Shown here one piece after another: positions 1 through 9,396 of a DNA stretch of 64,000 bases; the stretch's first letter is position 1, and the number at the start of each line of letters is the position of its first letter. The notes below the pieces were generated by a model that searched no databases, had not been told where the DNA came from, and saw nothing but the letters and a program-made list of their open reading frames with translations. Location: contig NZ_JBKOFW010000001.1 of the NCBI RefSeq assembly GCF_046764005.1, positions 558,001-622,000 of the forward strand, read 5' to 3'. This stretch comes from Oryzobacter faecalis (GTDB taxonomy: Bacteria; Actinomycetota; Actinomycetes; Actinomycetales; Dermatophilaceae). A program made the position numbers and the translations under genes.

Positions 1-557
1 GCCGGGCGGTCCTCGCCGACCCGCACGTCCCCGGCCGGATGGAGGCGGTGGCGGCGCCGGACGGCGTCGACGCCCCGCGCACCCTCGTCGACTACGCCCA
101 CACCCCGGACGCGATCCGCGCCGCCCTGCTCGCGCTGCGCCCGAGCACCCCCGGCTCGCTCGTCTGCCTCACCGGGGCCGGGGGCGACCGCGACCGCGAC
201 AAGCGGCACGCGATGGGTGCGGCGGCCGCGGAGGTCGCCGACCTCGTCGTCGTCACCGACGACAACCCGCGCTCGGAGGACCCCGCGGCGATCCGCGCGG
301 CCGTCCTCGAGGGCGTCGAGGAGGCCCGCGCCGCCGGCCGCGACGTCGCCGTCCTCGAGGTCGGCGACCGCCGGGACGCCATCCGCGAGGCCCTGCGGGC
401 GGTGTGGTCCGAGGGACCCCGGGCGACCGTGGCCGTCGTGGGCAAGGGCCACGAGACCGGCCAGGACGTCGCGGGGACCGTCCACCCGTTCGACGACCGC
501 GACGAGGTCGCCGAGGCCCTGCGCCTCGTCGCGGCCGAGGCAGGAGCCGGCGCGTGA
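1..557 (+). CDS. murE: MurE, UDP-MurNAc-tripeptide ligase (C-terminal part)
   Basis: This is the 3' end of a gene that starts before the window; the frame is open from base 3. MurE adds the third residue, probably meso-diaminopimelate, to UDP-MurNAc-L-Ala-D-Glu in the cytoplasm. The visible part is the C-terminal Mur ligase domain: the linker ending VPGRMEAV, then VDYAHTPDAI, GAGGDRDRDKR and DNPRSEDP. The DNPR motif is the one that binds the diaminopimelate side chain in MurE. The end shows VAVVGKGHETGQ, typical of the family. The stop codon overlaps the GTG start of murF by four bases, so the two are translationally coupled. The ATP-binding central domain lies outside the window. The identity is secure; substrate choice is inferred from the motif. 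Confidence 0.95.
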   Translation, partial: RAVLADPHVPGRMEAVAAPDGVDAPRTLVDYAHTPDAIRAALLALRPSTPGSLVCLTGAGGDRDRDKRHAMGAAAAEVADLVVVTDDNPRSEDPAAIRAAVLEGVEEARAAGRDVAVLEVGDRRDAIREALRAVWSEGPRATVAVVGKGHETGQDVAGTVHPFDDRDEVAEALRLVAAEAGAGA

Positions 558-1963
558 TCCCCTTCCCGCTCAGCCGGATCGCCGAGGTGACGGGCGGTCG
601 CCTGGCCGTCCCCGACGGCGTGGACGCCGCCGCGCTCGTCGTCGACGGTCCCGTCGTCACCGACTCCCGCGAGGCCGGTCCCGGCGGGCTCTACGTGGCC
701 CGGGTCGGCGAGCACGCCGACGGCCACGACTTCGTCGGAGGTGCCGTCGAGCGCGGCGCCGTCGCGGCCCTCACGACGCGTCCGGTCGACGGCGTCGCGT
801 GCGTCGTCGTCGACGACACCCAGGAGGCCTTCGCGGCCCTCGCCCGCGCCGTCGTCGACGCCCTCCCGGGCCTGGGCGTCGTGGGGATCACCGGCTCCTC
901 CGGCAAGACGAGCACGAAGGACCTCCTCGGGGCGGTGCTGGCGACGGCCGGACCCACCGTCGCCCCCGTCGGCTCCTACAACTCCGAGGTCGGGGTGCCG
1001 CTCACCGTGTGCCGCGTCGAGCCCGGCACCCGGTTCCTCGTCGTCGAGATGGGCGCCCGCGGCATCGGGCACGTCGAGTACCTCACGCGCATCGCGCCCC
1101 CTCGCGTCGGCGTCGTCCTCAACGTCGGGACCGCCCACGTCGGGGAGTTCGGCTCGCGCGAGGCGATCGGCGTCGCGAAGAGCGAGCTCGTCCGGTCGCT
1201 GCCGGCCACCGGACTCGCCGTCCTCAACGCCGACGACGACGTCGTGCGCGCGATGGCCTCCGTCACCGGTGCCCGGGTCGTCCTCGTCGGCGAGGCCGAG
1301 GACGCCGACGTCCGCGCCGTCGACGTCTCGCTCGACGCCGGCGGCCGTCCGACCTTCACCGTCGTCACCGCCGCAGGTCGTCGCACCCTCACCCTCGGCC
1401 TCGTGGGCCGGCACCACGTCAGCAACGCCCTCGCCGTCCTCGCCGCGGCCACCGAGCTCGGCCTGCCGTTCGAGGACGCCTGTGCCGCACTGGAGTCCGC
1501 CCGGCCCGCGAGCCGGTGGCGGATGGAGGTCGTCGAGCGCCCCGACGGCGTCACCCTCGTCAACGACGCCTACAACGCCAACCCCGACTCGATGCGCGCG
1601 GCCCTCTCCGCCCTCGAGCGGATGGGGGAGGGGAGGCGCACCTGGGCCGTCCTCGGCACCATGCTCGAGCTCGGCGACGAGTCCGACGCGCTCCACCGCG
1701 AGGTCGGCGCCGAGGTGGTCGCGCGCGGCGTCGACGAGCTCCTCGTCGTCGGTGAGGCCGCGCGTCCGCTCGCCGCCGGCGCCGAGGAGGCGGGAGCGAC
1801 CACCGGGCCGCGCACCCGGGTCGTCGCCGACGCCGACGCCGCCGAGGCGCTGCTGCGCGCCGAGCTCGCCCCGGGTGACGTGGTCCTGTTCAAGTCCAGC
1901 CGCGACGCCGGGCTACGGTTGCTCGGAGACCGGCTGGCGACGGCGAAGGAGGAGCAGGCGTGA
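554..1963 (+). CDS. murF: MurF, UDP-MurNAc-tripeptide--D-Ala-D-Ala ligase
   Basis: MurF joins D-Ala-D-Ala to the UDP-MurNAc-tripeptide, completing the cytoplasmic pentapeptide precursor. The protein is 469 residues, normal for the family. It has the N-terminal Mur ligase domain (VVTDSREAGPGGLYVA), the ATP loop GITGSSGKTSTKD at about residues 112-124, the central-domain stretch VGSYNSEVGVPLT, and a C-terminal domain with NDAYNANPDSM. The frame is open further upstream, but the GTG at 554 overlaps the murE stop and gives the family's usual N-terminus, so that start is chosen. The 3' end overlaps mraY by four bases. It sits in the murE-murF-mraY-murD run, as expected. Confidence 0.97.
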   Translation: MIPFPLSRIAEVTGGRLAVPDGVDAAALVVDGPVVTDSREAGPGGLYVARVGEHADGHDFVGGAVERGAVAALTTRPVDGVACVVVDDTQEAFAALARAVVDALPGLGVVGITGSSGKTSTKDLLGAVLATAGPTVAPVGSYNSEVGVPLTVCRVEPGTRFLVVEMGARGIGHVEYLTRIAPPRVGVVLNVGTAHVGEFGSREAIGVAKSELVRSLPATGLAVLNADDDVVRAMASVTGARVVLVGEAEDADVRAVDVSLDAGGRPTFTVVTAAGRRTLTLGLVGRHHVSNALAVLAAATELGLPFEDACAALESARPASRWRMEVVERPDGVTLVNDAYNANPDSMRAALSALERMGEGRRTWAVLGTMLELGDESDALHREVGAEVVARGVDELLVVGEAARPLAAGAEEAGATTGPRTRVVADADAAEALLRAELAPGDVVLFKSSRDAGLRLLGDRLATAKEEQA

Positions 1964-3042
1964 AGGCTGTCCTCATCGCGGCCGTCGTGTCGCTCGTCAT
2001 CGCGCTGTTCGGGACGCCGATGTTCATCCGCTTCCTCGTCAAGCAGGGCTACGGCCAGTTCATCCGCGACGACGGCCCGACCTCGCACCACACGAAGCGC
2101 GGCACCCCGACCATGGGCGGCGCCGTCATCGTCGGCAGCTCGGTCGCGGCCTACGCCATCGCCCACGTCGTCACGGGTCAGGGGCCGAGCGTCAGTGGGC
2201 TGCTCGTCCTGTTCCTCATGACGGGGCTCGGGTTCGTCGGCTTCCTCGACGACTTCATCAAGATCAGCAAGCAGCGCAGCCTCGGGCTCCGGTCGGGCGA
2301 GAAGCTCGCCGGGCAGACGCTCGTCGCCGTCGTCTTCGCGATCCTCGCCCTCCAGTTCCCCAACGAGAGCTTCCGCACCCCGGCGTCCACGGCGATCTCG
2401 TTCGTCCGCGACACACCGCTCGACCTCGCGTTCCTCGGGGCGCTCGTCGGCGTCGTCCTCTTCGTCATCTGGGCCAACGTCATCGTCGCGGGCACCTCGA
2501 ACGGGGTGAACCTCACCGACGGCCTCGACGGCCTCGCCACCGGCTCGTCGGTCATGGTCTTCGCGGCCTACGTCCTCATCGGCATCTGGCAGTTCAACCA
2601 GAACTGCCAGTGGAACCCGGGGACGAAGTGCTACGAGGTCCGCGACCCGCACGACCTCGCGATCGTCGCGGCGGCCGGGATGGGCGCCTGCTTCGGGTTC
2701 CTGTGGTGGAACGCCTCGCCCGCCAAGATCTTCATGGGCGACACCGGGTCCCTCGCGCTCGGCGGTGCGCTCGCCGGCCTGGCGATCCTCACCCGCACCG
2801 AGCTGCTCGTCGTCATCCTCGGCGGGCTCTTCGTCACCATCACCTTGTCGGTCATCATCCAGGTCGCGTCGTTCAAGACCACCGGGAGACGGGTGTTCCG
2901 GATGGCGCCGCTCCAGCACCACTTCGAGCTGCTGGGGTGGCAGGAGGTGACGATCGTCATCCGGTTCTGGATCGTGGCAGGGCTGTTCGTCGCCCTGGGC
3001 CTCGGGCTCTTCTACGCCGAGTGGGTCGTGGGCGCGGCATGA
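1960..3042 (+). CDS. mraY: MraY, phospho-MurNAc-pentapeptide transferase
   Basis: MraY is an integral membrane enzyme that moves phospho-MurNAc-pentapeptide from UDP to undecaprenyl phosphate, forming lipid I. The 360-residue protein has about ten hydrophobic segments. Signature motifs are visible: GTPTMGG near residue 50, the Asp-rich GFLDDFIK near 90, NLTDGLDGLATG in the middle, FMGDTGSLALG with a catalytic Asp, and LQHHFELLGW near the C-terminus. The GTG start overlaps the murF stop and the TGA overlaps the murD ATG, so the gene is coupled on both sides. Confidence 0.97.
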   Translation: MKAVLIAAVVSLVIALFGTPMFIRFLVKQGYGQFIRDDGPTSHHTKRGTPTMGGAVIVGSSVAAYAIAHVVTGQGPSVSGLLVLFLMTGLGFVGFLDDFIKISKQRSLGLRSGEKLAGQTLVAVVFAILALQFPNESFRTPASTAISFVRDTPLDLAFLGALVGVVLFVIWANVIVAGTSNGVNLTDGLDGLATGSSVMVFAAYVLIGIWQFNQNCQWNPGTKCYEVRDPHDLAIVAAAGMGACFGFLWWNASPAKIFMGDTGSLALGGALAGLAILTRTELLVVILGGLFVTITLSVIIQVASFKTTGRRVFRMAPLQHHFELLGWQEVTIVIRFWIVAGLFVALGLGLFYAEWVVGAA

Positions 3043-4523
3043 GCGAGGTGCCCGACCGGCTCGGGGGGCTGACCCACGCTGGTGCCGACTGGTCCGGCCT
3101 TCGCGTCGTCGTGGCGGGCCTCGGGGTCAGCGGGTTCGCCGCGGCGGACGCCCTCCTCGAGCGCGGTGCCGACGTCCTCGTCGTCGACGGCCGCACGCCC
3201 GAGGACGGCTCGGTCATGGCCGAGCGGGCCCGCATCCTCGACATCCTCGGCGCGCGCCTCGCGTACGGCGACGACGCCGTCTCGGCCCTGCCGGACTCCG
3301 CGGTCGACCTCGTCGTCACCTCGCCCGGCTGGCGCCCCGACCAGCCCCTCCTCGTGGCCGCTGCCGGCTCCGGCGTCCCGGTCTGGGGCGAGGTCGAGCT
3401 CGCCTGGCGGATGCGCGCGCGGGAGGGCGCCGCCCCCTGGCTCACGGTCACCGGCACGAACGGCAAGACGACGACCGTGCAGATGCTCGCGTCGATGCTC
3501 CGGGCCGCCGGGCTGCGGGCCACGAGCGCCGGCAACGTCGGCACGCCCATCCTCGAGGCGGTGCTGCACCCCGAGCCCTTCGACGTCATCGCCGTCGAGC
3601 TGTCGAGCTTCCAGCTCCACTGGTCGCACTCGCTGGCGCCGCGGGCCTCGGTGTGCCTCAACATTGCCCCCGACCACGTCGACTGGCACGGCTCGCTCGA
3701 CGAGTACGCCCTCGCCAAGGGCAAGGTCTACGCCGGCACCGAGGTCGCCTGCGTCTACAACGTCGAGGACGAGCGCACCCGCCGGCTCGTCGAGGACGCC
3801 GAGGTGCAGGAGGGGTGCCGCGCCGTCGGCTTCACCCTCGGGGTTCCCGGCCTGTCCGAGGTCGGGGTCGTCGACGACGTCCTCGCCGACCGCGCGTTCG
3901 TCGAGGAGCGACGCACCTCCGCCGCCGAGCTCGCCACGTTCGACGACCTGCGCGGCGAGGCGCCCGAGCCCGCGCCGCACCTCGTCGCCAACGCCCTCGC
4001 CGCCGCGGCCCTCGCCCGCGCCCACGGCGTCCCGGCCGGTGCCGTCCGGGCCGGGCTGCGCGCGTTCGTGCCCGAGCCGCACCGCATCGCCGAGGTCGGC
4101 ACCGTGCGAGGGATCCGCTGGGTCGACGACTCGAAGGCCACCAACCCCCACGCGGCCAGGGCCAGCCTGGCGGCCTACGAGCACGTCGTGTGGGTGGCCG
4201 GCGGCCTGCTCAAGGGCGCCGACGTCGACGAGCTCGTCCGGGGGGCCGTGGCCCGGCTGCGCGGCGTCGTCCTTCTCGGCCGGGACCGTTCGGCCATTTC
4301 CGACGCACTCGCCCGACACGCGCCGGATGTCCCGGTCGTCGACGTCGCGCGTACCGACACTGGAGCCATGGACCAGGTGGTGAGGGAGGCCCTCGCGCTC
4401 GCCCGCGAGGGTGACGTCGTGCTGCTCGCCCCCGCCGCGGCGTCCATGGACATGTTCGCCGACTACGGCGCGCGCGGTGACGCCTTCGCTTCTGCGGTCC
4501 ACCGCCTCGCCGACGCGGGGTAG
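3039..4523 (+). CDS. murD: MurD, UDP-MurNAc-L-Ala--D-Glu ligase
   Basis: MurD adds D-glutamate to UDP-MurNAc-L-Ala in the cytoplasm. The 494-residue protein opens with a nucleotide-binding fold (VVAGLGVSGFAAADALLERG), followed by the ATP loop VTGTNGKTTTVQM at about residues 137-149 and the central-domain motif VELSSFQL with NIAPDHVDWHGS. The C-terminal domain has WVDDSKATNPHAA. The frame stays open for over 2 kb upstream across mraY and murF, but the ATG at 3039 overlaps the mraY stop and matches the family N-terminus, so the longer reading is rejected. Three bases separate it from ftsW. Confidence 0.96.
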   Translation: MSEVPDRLGGLTHAGADWSGLRVVVAGLGVSGFAAADALLERGADVLVVDGRTPEDGSVMAERARILDILGARLAYGDDAVSALPDSAVDLVVTSPGWRPDQPLLVAAAGSGVPVWGEVELAWRMRAREGAAPWLTVTGTNGKTTTVQMLASMLRAAGLRATSAGNVGTPILEAVLHPEPFDVIAVELSSFQLHWSHSLAPRASVCLNIAPDHVDWHGSLDEYALAKGKVYAGTEVACVYNVEDERTRRLVEDAEVQEGCRAVGFTLGVPGLSEVGVVDDVLADRAFVEERRTSAAELATFDDLRGEAPEPAPHLVANALAAAALARAHGVPAGAVRAGLRAFVPEPHRIAEVGTVRGIRWVDDSKATNPHAARASLAAYEHVVWVAGGLLKGADVDELVRGAVARLRGVVLLGRDRSAISDALARHAPDVPVVDVARTDTGAMDQVVREALALAREGDVVLLAPAAASMDMFADYGARGDAFASAVHRLADAG

Positions 4524-4526
4524 CCC

Positions 4527-5786
4527 GTGAGCAGCGCCACCGCACCGGCGCGCAGCGGGTCCCGGCACGGCGGCCGGCTCGGGTCGTGGCTCGCCCGCTT
4601 CGACTCGCCCGTCACCACCTACTACCTGCTCGTGTGCGTCACCGCGGCCCTCGTCGTCTTCGGGCTGATCATGGTGCTCTCGGCCTCGTCGGTCGTCTCG
4701 ATCGGCAGCGGGTCCTCGGCCTACTCGATCTTCCTCAAGCAGGCCGGGTTCGCGCTCGTGGGGTGCCTCGCCCTCGTCGTCGCCTCGCGCCTCCCCGTAG
4801 GGGCGTGGCGGCGGCTCGCGGTCCCCGTCCTCGCCGTCGCCCTCGTCCTGCAGGTGCTCGTCCTCCTCGTCGGGGACACGGTCAACGGCAACCAGAACTG
4901 GCTGCGGGTGGGGCCGATCACCGTCCAGCCGTCCGAGATGATGAAGCTCGGCCTCGTCCTCACGGGTGCGCTCATCCTCTCGGCGAAACGTCGCTCGCTG
5001 CACCGGTTCTCGCACGTGCTGATCCCGTACCTGTTCCCGCTCGCGTCGCTCGGCGTCGTACTCGTCATCCTCGGCCACGACCTCGGCACCGTCCTCGTCC
5101 TCGGCGCCGTGGTGGCGGGGGTGCTCTTCGCCGCGGGGATCCCGGCGCGCTGGTTCGCCTTCGCCGGCCTGCCCTTCCTCGTCATGGCCGCCGGCTACGT
5201 CGTCACCAGCCCCAACCGGCTCGGCCGCTTCGACGTCTGGCTGGGTCGCGACACCAACGAGTTCGGCGCGGCACGGCAGCCGATCCACGGGCGCTACGCC
5301 CTCGCCGACGGCGGCTGGTTCGGCCTCGGCCTGGGCGCGAGCCGCGAGAAGTGGGGCCTGCTCTCCGAGCCGCACAACGACTTCATCTTCGCGATCATCG
5401 GCGAGGAGCTCGGGCTGCCCGGCACCCTCGCGGTCCTCCTCCTCTTCGCGGGCCTCGCCCTCGCCTGCTACCGCCTCGTCACGCGCACCGACGACTTCTT
5501 CATCCGCATCGCGACCGCGGGCATCATGACGTGGGTCGTCGTCCAGGCGCTCATCAACATCGGAGCCGTCATCAACCTCCTGCCCGTCATCGGCGTCCCG
5601 CTGCCGCTCGTCTCGTCGGGGGGGTCCTCCCTCATCACGACGATGATGGCGCTGGGCGTCCTCATGTCGTTCGCGAGGGCCGAACCGGGGTGTGCCGACG
5701 CCCTGTCGGCGCGCCCGTCGGCGCTGAAGCGATCCCTCGCGGTCATCCCCTCGGTCGCCGCGCGGTCGCGGAGGGCAGGACGGTGA
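4527..5786 (+). CDS. ftsW: FtsW, division-specific lipid II polymerase (SEDS family)
   Basis: FtsW polymerises glycan strands from lipid II at the septum, together with a class B penicillin-binding protein. The 419-residue protein has a cytoplasmic N-terminus and about ten membrane spans. SEDS motifs are visible: WLRVGPITVQPSEMMKLGLV, GHDLGTVLVLGAVV, the extracellular loop YALADGGWFGLGLG followed by KWGLLSEPHNDFIFAIIGEELG, and PLPLVSSGGSSLI. The GTG start lies three bases after the murD stop, and the stop overlaps murG by four bases. The position between murD and murG identifies it as FtsW rather than RodA. Confidence 0.96.
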   Translation: MSSATAPARSGSRHGGRLGSWLARFDSPVTTYYLLVCVTAALVVFGLIMVLSASSVVSIGSGSSAYSIFLKQAGFALVGCLALVVASRLPVGAWRRLAVPVLAVALVLQVLVLLVGDTVNGNQNWLRVGPITVQPSEMMKLGLVLTGALILSAKRRSLHRFSHVLIPYLFPLASLGVVLVILGHDLGTVLVLGAVVAGVLFAAGIPARWFAFAGLPFLVMAAGYVVTSPNRLGRFDVWLGRDTNEFGAARQPIHGRYALADGGWFGLGLGASREKWGLLSEPHNDFIFAIIGEELGLPGTLAVLLLFAGLALACYRLVTRTDDFFIRIATAGIMTWVVVQALINIGAVINLLPVIGVPLPLVSSGGSSLITTMMALGVLMSFARAEPGCADALSARPSALKRSLAVIPSVAARSRRAGR

Positions 5787-6877
5787 CGTCGGCCGGTCCC
5801 CGGTCCGTGCTCCTCGCCGGTGGCGGCACCGCGGGGCACGTCTCGCCGCTCCTCGCCCTCGCCGACTGCCTGCGCCGCCGCGACCCCTCGGTCACCGTCA
5901 CCGCCCTGGGCACGGCCAGGGGCCTCGAGGCCCGGCTCGTCCCGCAGCGGGGCTACCCCCTGCTCGAGGTGCCCAAGGTCCCGTTCCCGCGGCGCCCGTC
6001 GGGTGACCTCCTCCGGCTGCCCGCGAACCTGCTGCGCGCCATCGCGGCGGCCGAGGACGCCGTGGTGGCCACGGGTGCCGAGGTCGTCGTCGGGTTCGGC
6101 GGCTACGTGTCGACCCCCGCCTACCTCGCGGCCCGCCGCCGCGGCGTCCCCGTCGTCGTCCACGAGCAGAACGCGCGCCCCGGCCTGGCCAACCGGCTGG
6201 GGGCGCGCTTCGCCCACGGCGTCGGAGTGACCTTCCCGGGCACCCCGTTGCCGAACGCGACCGTCACCGGGATGCCCCTGCGCCGCGAGATCGCGACCCT
6301 CGACCGCGCCGCCCGCCGGGCCGAGGCGCGCGAACGGTTCGGCCTCACCGACGCTCCCACCGTCCTCGTCACGGGCGGGTCGCTCGGCGCGCAGCGCCTC
6401 AACGACGCGTTCGCCGAGTCGGTCGCCGACCTCTCGGCCGCCGGGGTGCAGGTCCTCCACGTCACGGGAACCGGGAAGGCCTTCGAGGCCGTCGGTGCCA
6501 GCGGCGCCCCGTACGTCGTCGTCGAGTACTGCGACCGCATGGACCTCGCGTACGCCGCGGCCGACCTCGTCGTGGCCCGGTCCGGGGCCAACACCGTCTG
6601 CGAGCTCACCGCGGTCGGCCTGCCCGCCCTCTACGTCCCGCTACCCATCGGCAACGGCGAGCAGCGGCTCAACGCCACGACGGTGGTCGGCGCGGGCGGT
6701 GGGCTCCTCGTCGAGGACGCAGCGGTCGACGCCGCATGGGTCCGCTCGACCGTCGTCCGGCTCGCCACCGACCCCGACCGCCTCGCGTCGATGGCGGCCG
6801 CGTCGGCGTCCGTGGGGGAGCGCGGCGGCGACGAGCTGCTCGCCGACCTCGTCGTCGCCGCCGCCGGAGGGCGCTGA
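5783..6877 (+). CDS. murG: MurG, lipid I GlcNAc transferase
   Basis: MurG is a peripheral membrane glycosyltransferase that adds GlcNAc from UDP-GlcNAc to lipid I, giving lipid II. The 364-residue protein has the N-terminal donor/acceptor loop LLAGGGTAGHVSPLLALAD, then VVHEQNARPGLANRLG, the second Gly-rich loop VTGGSLGAQRLNDA, and the UDP-GlcNAc binding stretch VARSGANTVCELTAVG. The GTG at 5783 overlaps the ftsW stop and yields the standard N-terminus; the open frame extending back to about 4586 is the antiphase reading of ftsW. Three bases separate it from murC. Confidence 0.95.
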   Translation: MTSAGPRSVLLAGGGTAGHVSPLLALADCLRRRDPSVTVTALGTARGLEARLVPQRGYPLLEVPKVPFPRRPSGDLLRLPANLLRAIAAAEDAVVATGAEVVVGFGGYVSTPAYLAARRRGVPVVVHEQNARPGLANRLGARFAHGVGVTFPGTPLPNATVTGMPLRREIATLDRAARRAEARERFGLTDAPTVLVTGGSLGAQRLNDAFAESVADLSAAGVQVLHVTGTGKAFEAVGASGAPYVVVEYCDRMDLAYAAADLVVARSGANTVCELTAVGLPALYVPLPIGNGEQRLNATTVVGAGGGLLVEDAAVDAAWVRSTVVRLATDPDRLASMAAASASVGERGGDELLADLVVAAAGGR

Positions 6878-6880
6878 CCC

Positions 6881-8344
6881 GTGGACGGCGTCAACCCGCG
6901 CTTCGACGTCACCGGTCCCGTGCCCCCCCTGGCCGAGCTCGGGAGGGTCCACCTCGTCGCGATCGGCGGCGCGGGGATGTCGGCCGTGGCACGCCTGCTC
7001 CTCGCCCGCGGCGTGGCCGTCACGGGGTCCGACGTCGCCGACGGGCCGGCGCTGGACGCGCTGCGTGCGGCCGGCGCCGAGCGCATCGACGTCGGCCACG
7101 ACGCCTCCCACGTCAGCGGTGCCGACACCGTCGTCATCTCGTCCGCGATCGGTGAGGACAACGTCGAGGTCGCTGCGGCCCGCGCCGCGGGAATGCCTGT
7201 CCTGCACCGCTCCCAGGCCCTCGCGTCGCTCATGGCGGACGACCACCGCGTGGCCGTCGCCGGCGCCAACGGCAAGACGACCACGACCGCGATGCTCGTC
7301 GTGGGGCTCGTCGCCGCCGGGGCCGACCCGTCGTACGCCGCCGGCGCCGAGATCGCCCAGCTCGGCACCAACGCAGCCGTCGGCTCGGGCCGGTCCTTCG
7401 TCGTCGAGGCCGACGAGAGCGACGGCTCCTTCCTCGTCTACCGCCCGCACGTCGCGGTCGTCACCAACGTCCAGCCCGACCACCTCGACTTCTACGGCAC
7501 CGCGGCCAGGGTCGTCGAGGCGTACGAGGCCTTCGCCGACTCCGTCCCCGCCGACGGCCTGCTCGTCGCGTGCCACGACGACCCCGGCGCACGCGCCCTC
7601 GCCGCCCGCGCCCGCGCCGGCGGCCGGCGGGTCGTGACGTTCGGGTACGACGGGGGAGCCGACCTGCGCGTCACGCACACCCGGTCCGAGGGCCTCGGCA
7701 CGTCCTCGACCCTCGAGCGCGACGGTACGGAGGCGGCGCTCGACCTCCTCGTCCCCGGCCGGCACAACGTCCTCGACGCGTGCGCCGCCCTCCTCGCCGC
7801 CGTCGACGGGTGCGGCGCCGACGTCACCGCGGTCCTCGAGGGGCTGGCCGGGTTCACCGGTGCCAGACGGCGGTTCGAGGTGCGCGGCGAGGTCGACGGC
7901 GTCACCGTCGTCGACGACTACGCGCACAACGCCCCGAAGGTCGCGGCTCTCGTGGGGACGGCCGCCGAGATCGTCCGGCGCGCCGGCCGGGGCCGGCTGC
8001 ACGTCGTCTTCCAGCCCCACCTGTACTCGCGCACCCGCGACTTCGCCGCCGAGTTCGCGGCCGCCCTCGCCCCGGCCGACGACGTCGTCCTCCTCGACGT
8101 CTACGGCGCGAGGGAGGCCCCGATGCACGGCATCACCTCCGAGCTCGTCGGCGCGCCGCTGCGCGCCCTGCCCGGCGAACGGGTCGTCGAGGTGGGCCTG
8201 GCGCCGGAGGCGGCCGTCGCCCACGTCGTGGCCGCGGCCGGCCCCGGCGACCTCGTCCTCACCGTCGGCGCCGGCGACGTCACGCGCCTCGGGCCGCTCC
8301 TCCTCGACGGGCTGGCCGCCCGGGCCGGGGGAGCGCGCCGATGA
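6881..8344 (+). CDS. murC: MurC, UDP-MurNAc--L-alanine ligase
   Basis: MurC attaches L-alanine to UDP-MurNAc, the first step of stem peptide synthesis. The 487-residue protein begins with the nucleotide-binding motif GGAGMSAVARLLL, then the ATP loop VAVAGANGKTTTTAM at about residues 124-138, the EADESDGSF motif typical of MurC, TNVQPDHLDFYG, and the C-terminal domain with VVDDYAHNAPKV and FQPHLYSRTRDF. The family often has a GTHGKTTT loop; here the His is Asn, which I treat as a tolerated variant. The GTG start is three bases from the murG stop, and the TGA overlaps the ftsQ ATG. Confidence 0.95.
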   Translation: MDGVNPRFDVTGPVPPLAELGRVHLVAIGGAGMSAVARLLLARGVAVTGSDVADGPALDALRAAGAERIDVGHDASHVSGADTVVISSAIGEDNVEVAAARAAGMPVLHRSQALASLMADDHRVAVAGANGKTTTTAMLVVGLVAAGADPSYAAGAEIAQLGTNAAVGSGRSFVVEADESDGSFLVYRPHVAVVTNVQPDHLDFYGTAARVVEAYEAFADSVPADGLLVACHDDPGARALAARARAGGRRVVTFGYDGGADLRVTHTRSEGLGTSSTLERDGTEAALDLLVPGRHNVLDACAALLAAVDGCGADVTAVLEGLAGFTGARRRFEVRGEVDGVTVVDDYAHNAPKVAALVGTAAEIVRRAGRGRLHVVFQPHLYSRTRDFAAEFAAALAPADDVVLLDVYGAREAPMHGITSELVGAPLRALPGERVVEVGLAPEAAVAHVVAAAGPGDLVLTVGAGDVTRLGPLLLDGLAARAGGARR

Positions 8345-9096
8345 GCACCTCGAGCACCCGTACGCGCGGACCGGCCGGTGCCGCGTCCTCCGCGAACCGG
8401 TTCCGCGAGCGGGCGCTGTCGAACCGGCGCCGCCCACTGCGCCGCGCCCTCACGTGGGTGACGACCCTCGTGGCCGTCGCGGGCCTGGCCTGGGTCGTCG
8501 GCTGGAGCCAGCTGCTCGGCGTCCGCCACGTCGAGGTGTCCGGTGTCGCCGGCGCCGAGGCCACGGCCGTCGCCGACCTCGTCGCCGTCCCGGACGGCAC
8601 CCCCCTGGCCCGGGTCGACACCGGGGTCGTCGCCGCCCGGGTCCGCGAGCGGGTCACCGTCGCCGAGGTGTCGGTGCACCGGTCCTGGCCCTCCACCCTC
8701 GCCGTCGAGGTCGTGCCGCGCACGGCCGCCCTCGTCGTCAAGAACCCTCAGGGTCGACTCGAGGTCGTGGATGCCGAGGCCGTCGCCTTCCGCGAGGTCG
8801 CCAAGGCCCCGGCCGGGGTGCCGCTCGTGACGGCGACCGGGGAGAAGGGCACCACGCGCGAGGCGCTGCGCTCGGCGCTGGCCCTGCTCGACGCCCTCCC
8901 CGAGGACCTCTCGCGGGACGTGCGGGCGATGACGATCAGCTCCGCGGACCTCGTGACCTTCACCCTCGGCAGCCGCACGGTGGTGTGGGGGAGCGGCGAG
9001 GAGTCGCCGCGCAAGGTCGCCATCCTGCGGGCCCTGCTGACGACGAAGGCGAAGGTCATCGACGTCAGCGCGCCCGACACCCCGGTCACCCGCTGA
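8341..9096 (+). CDS. ftsQ: FtsQ/DivIB, bitopic division protein
   Basis: FtsQ links early and late divisome proteins and controls septal peptidoglycan synthesis. The 251-residue protein has a short basic cytoplasmic N-terminus, one membrane span at about residues 38-58 (VTTLVAVAGLAWVVGW), then a POTRA-like domain (LLGVRHVEVSGVAG with VTVAEVSVHRSWPSTLAVEV) and the FtsQ/DivIB domain. The ATG at 8341 overlaps the murC stop by four bases and starts the protein just before the basic region; the open frame running back over murC is rejected. A hairpin and a 300-base gap follow before ftsZ, so the coupled dcw operon seems to end here. Confidence 0.92.
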   Translation: MSTSSTRTRGPAGAASSANRFRERALSNRRRPLRRALTWVTTLVAVAGLAWVVGWSQLLGVRHVEVSGVAGAEATAVADLVAVPDGTPLARVDTGVVAARVRERVTVAEVSVHRSWPSTLAVEVVPRTAALVVKNPQGRLEVVDAEAVAFREVAKAPAGVPLVTATGEKGTTREALRSALALLDALPEDLSRDVRAMTISSADLVTFTLGSRTVVWGSGEESPRKVAILRALLTTKAKVIDVSAPDTPVTR

Positions 9097-9246
9097 CCGC
9101 GCCGTCGCACCCTCGCGCCGGCGCGGCGCGCGAGGGGGTCACCGTGGGACAGGTGGGGCCGGTGGGACGGAAGGGGCGCCCGGGGCCGGTGGGAGGCCGC
9201 ATGGCAGGATTTCCCGTGAGGATGTCGCGACACGCCCACGGCGTCG

Positions 9247-9275
9247 TTGCAGGGGGTCCTCACCCGACCTAACTT
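9247..9275 (+). promoter_or_regulatory. Candidate ftsZ promoter in the 300-base ftsQ-ftsZ gap
   Basis: TTGCAG at 9247-9252 and TAACTT at 9270-9275 are spaced by 17 bases, a plausible housekeeping -35/-10 pair. The remaining gap holds a GC hairpin just after ftsQ (arms CCCTCGCG and CGCGAGGG), a GTGAC-N6-GTCAC palindrome at 9290-9305 and a TCAAC-N5-GTTGA palindrome at 9308-9322, then a leader of about 75 bases to the GTG of ftsZ. I see no gene in the gap. A separate ftsZ promoter is usual in actinobacteria; the exact elements are inferred. Confidence 0.5.
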
Positions 9276-9396
9276 CGACCCATCGAACCGTGACCCAACC
9301 GTCACTGTCAACTACATGTTGAGGGTTTCGGAGCAGCAGTTCCGGAGCGCGACACACGACCGAACGCCCGCAAGACCGCAATGGAAGGCCATCACC

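Noticed and set aside
3012..5375. A 787-codon minus-strand frame opposite murD and ftsW
   Set aside because: Shadow of two certain dcw genes, no motif and no ribosome site.
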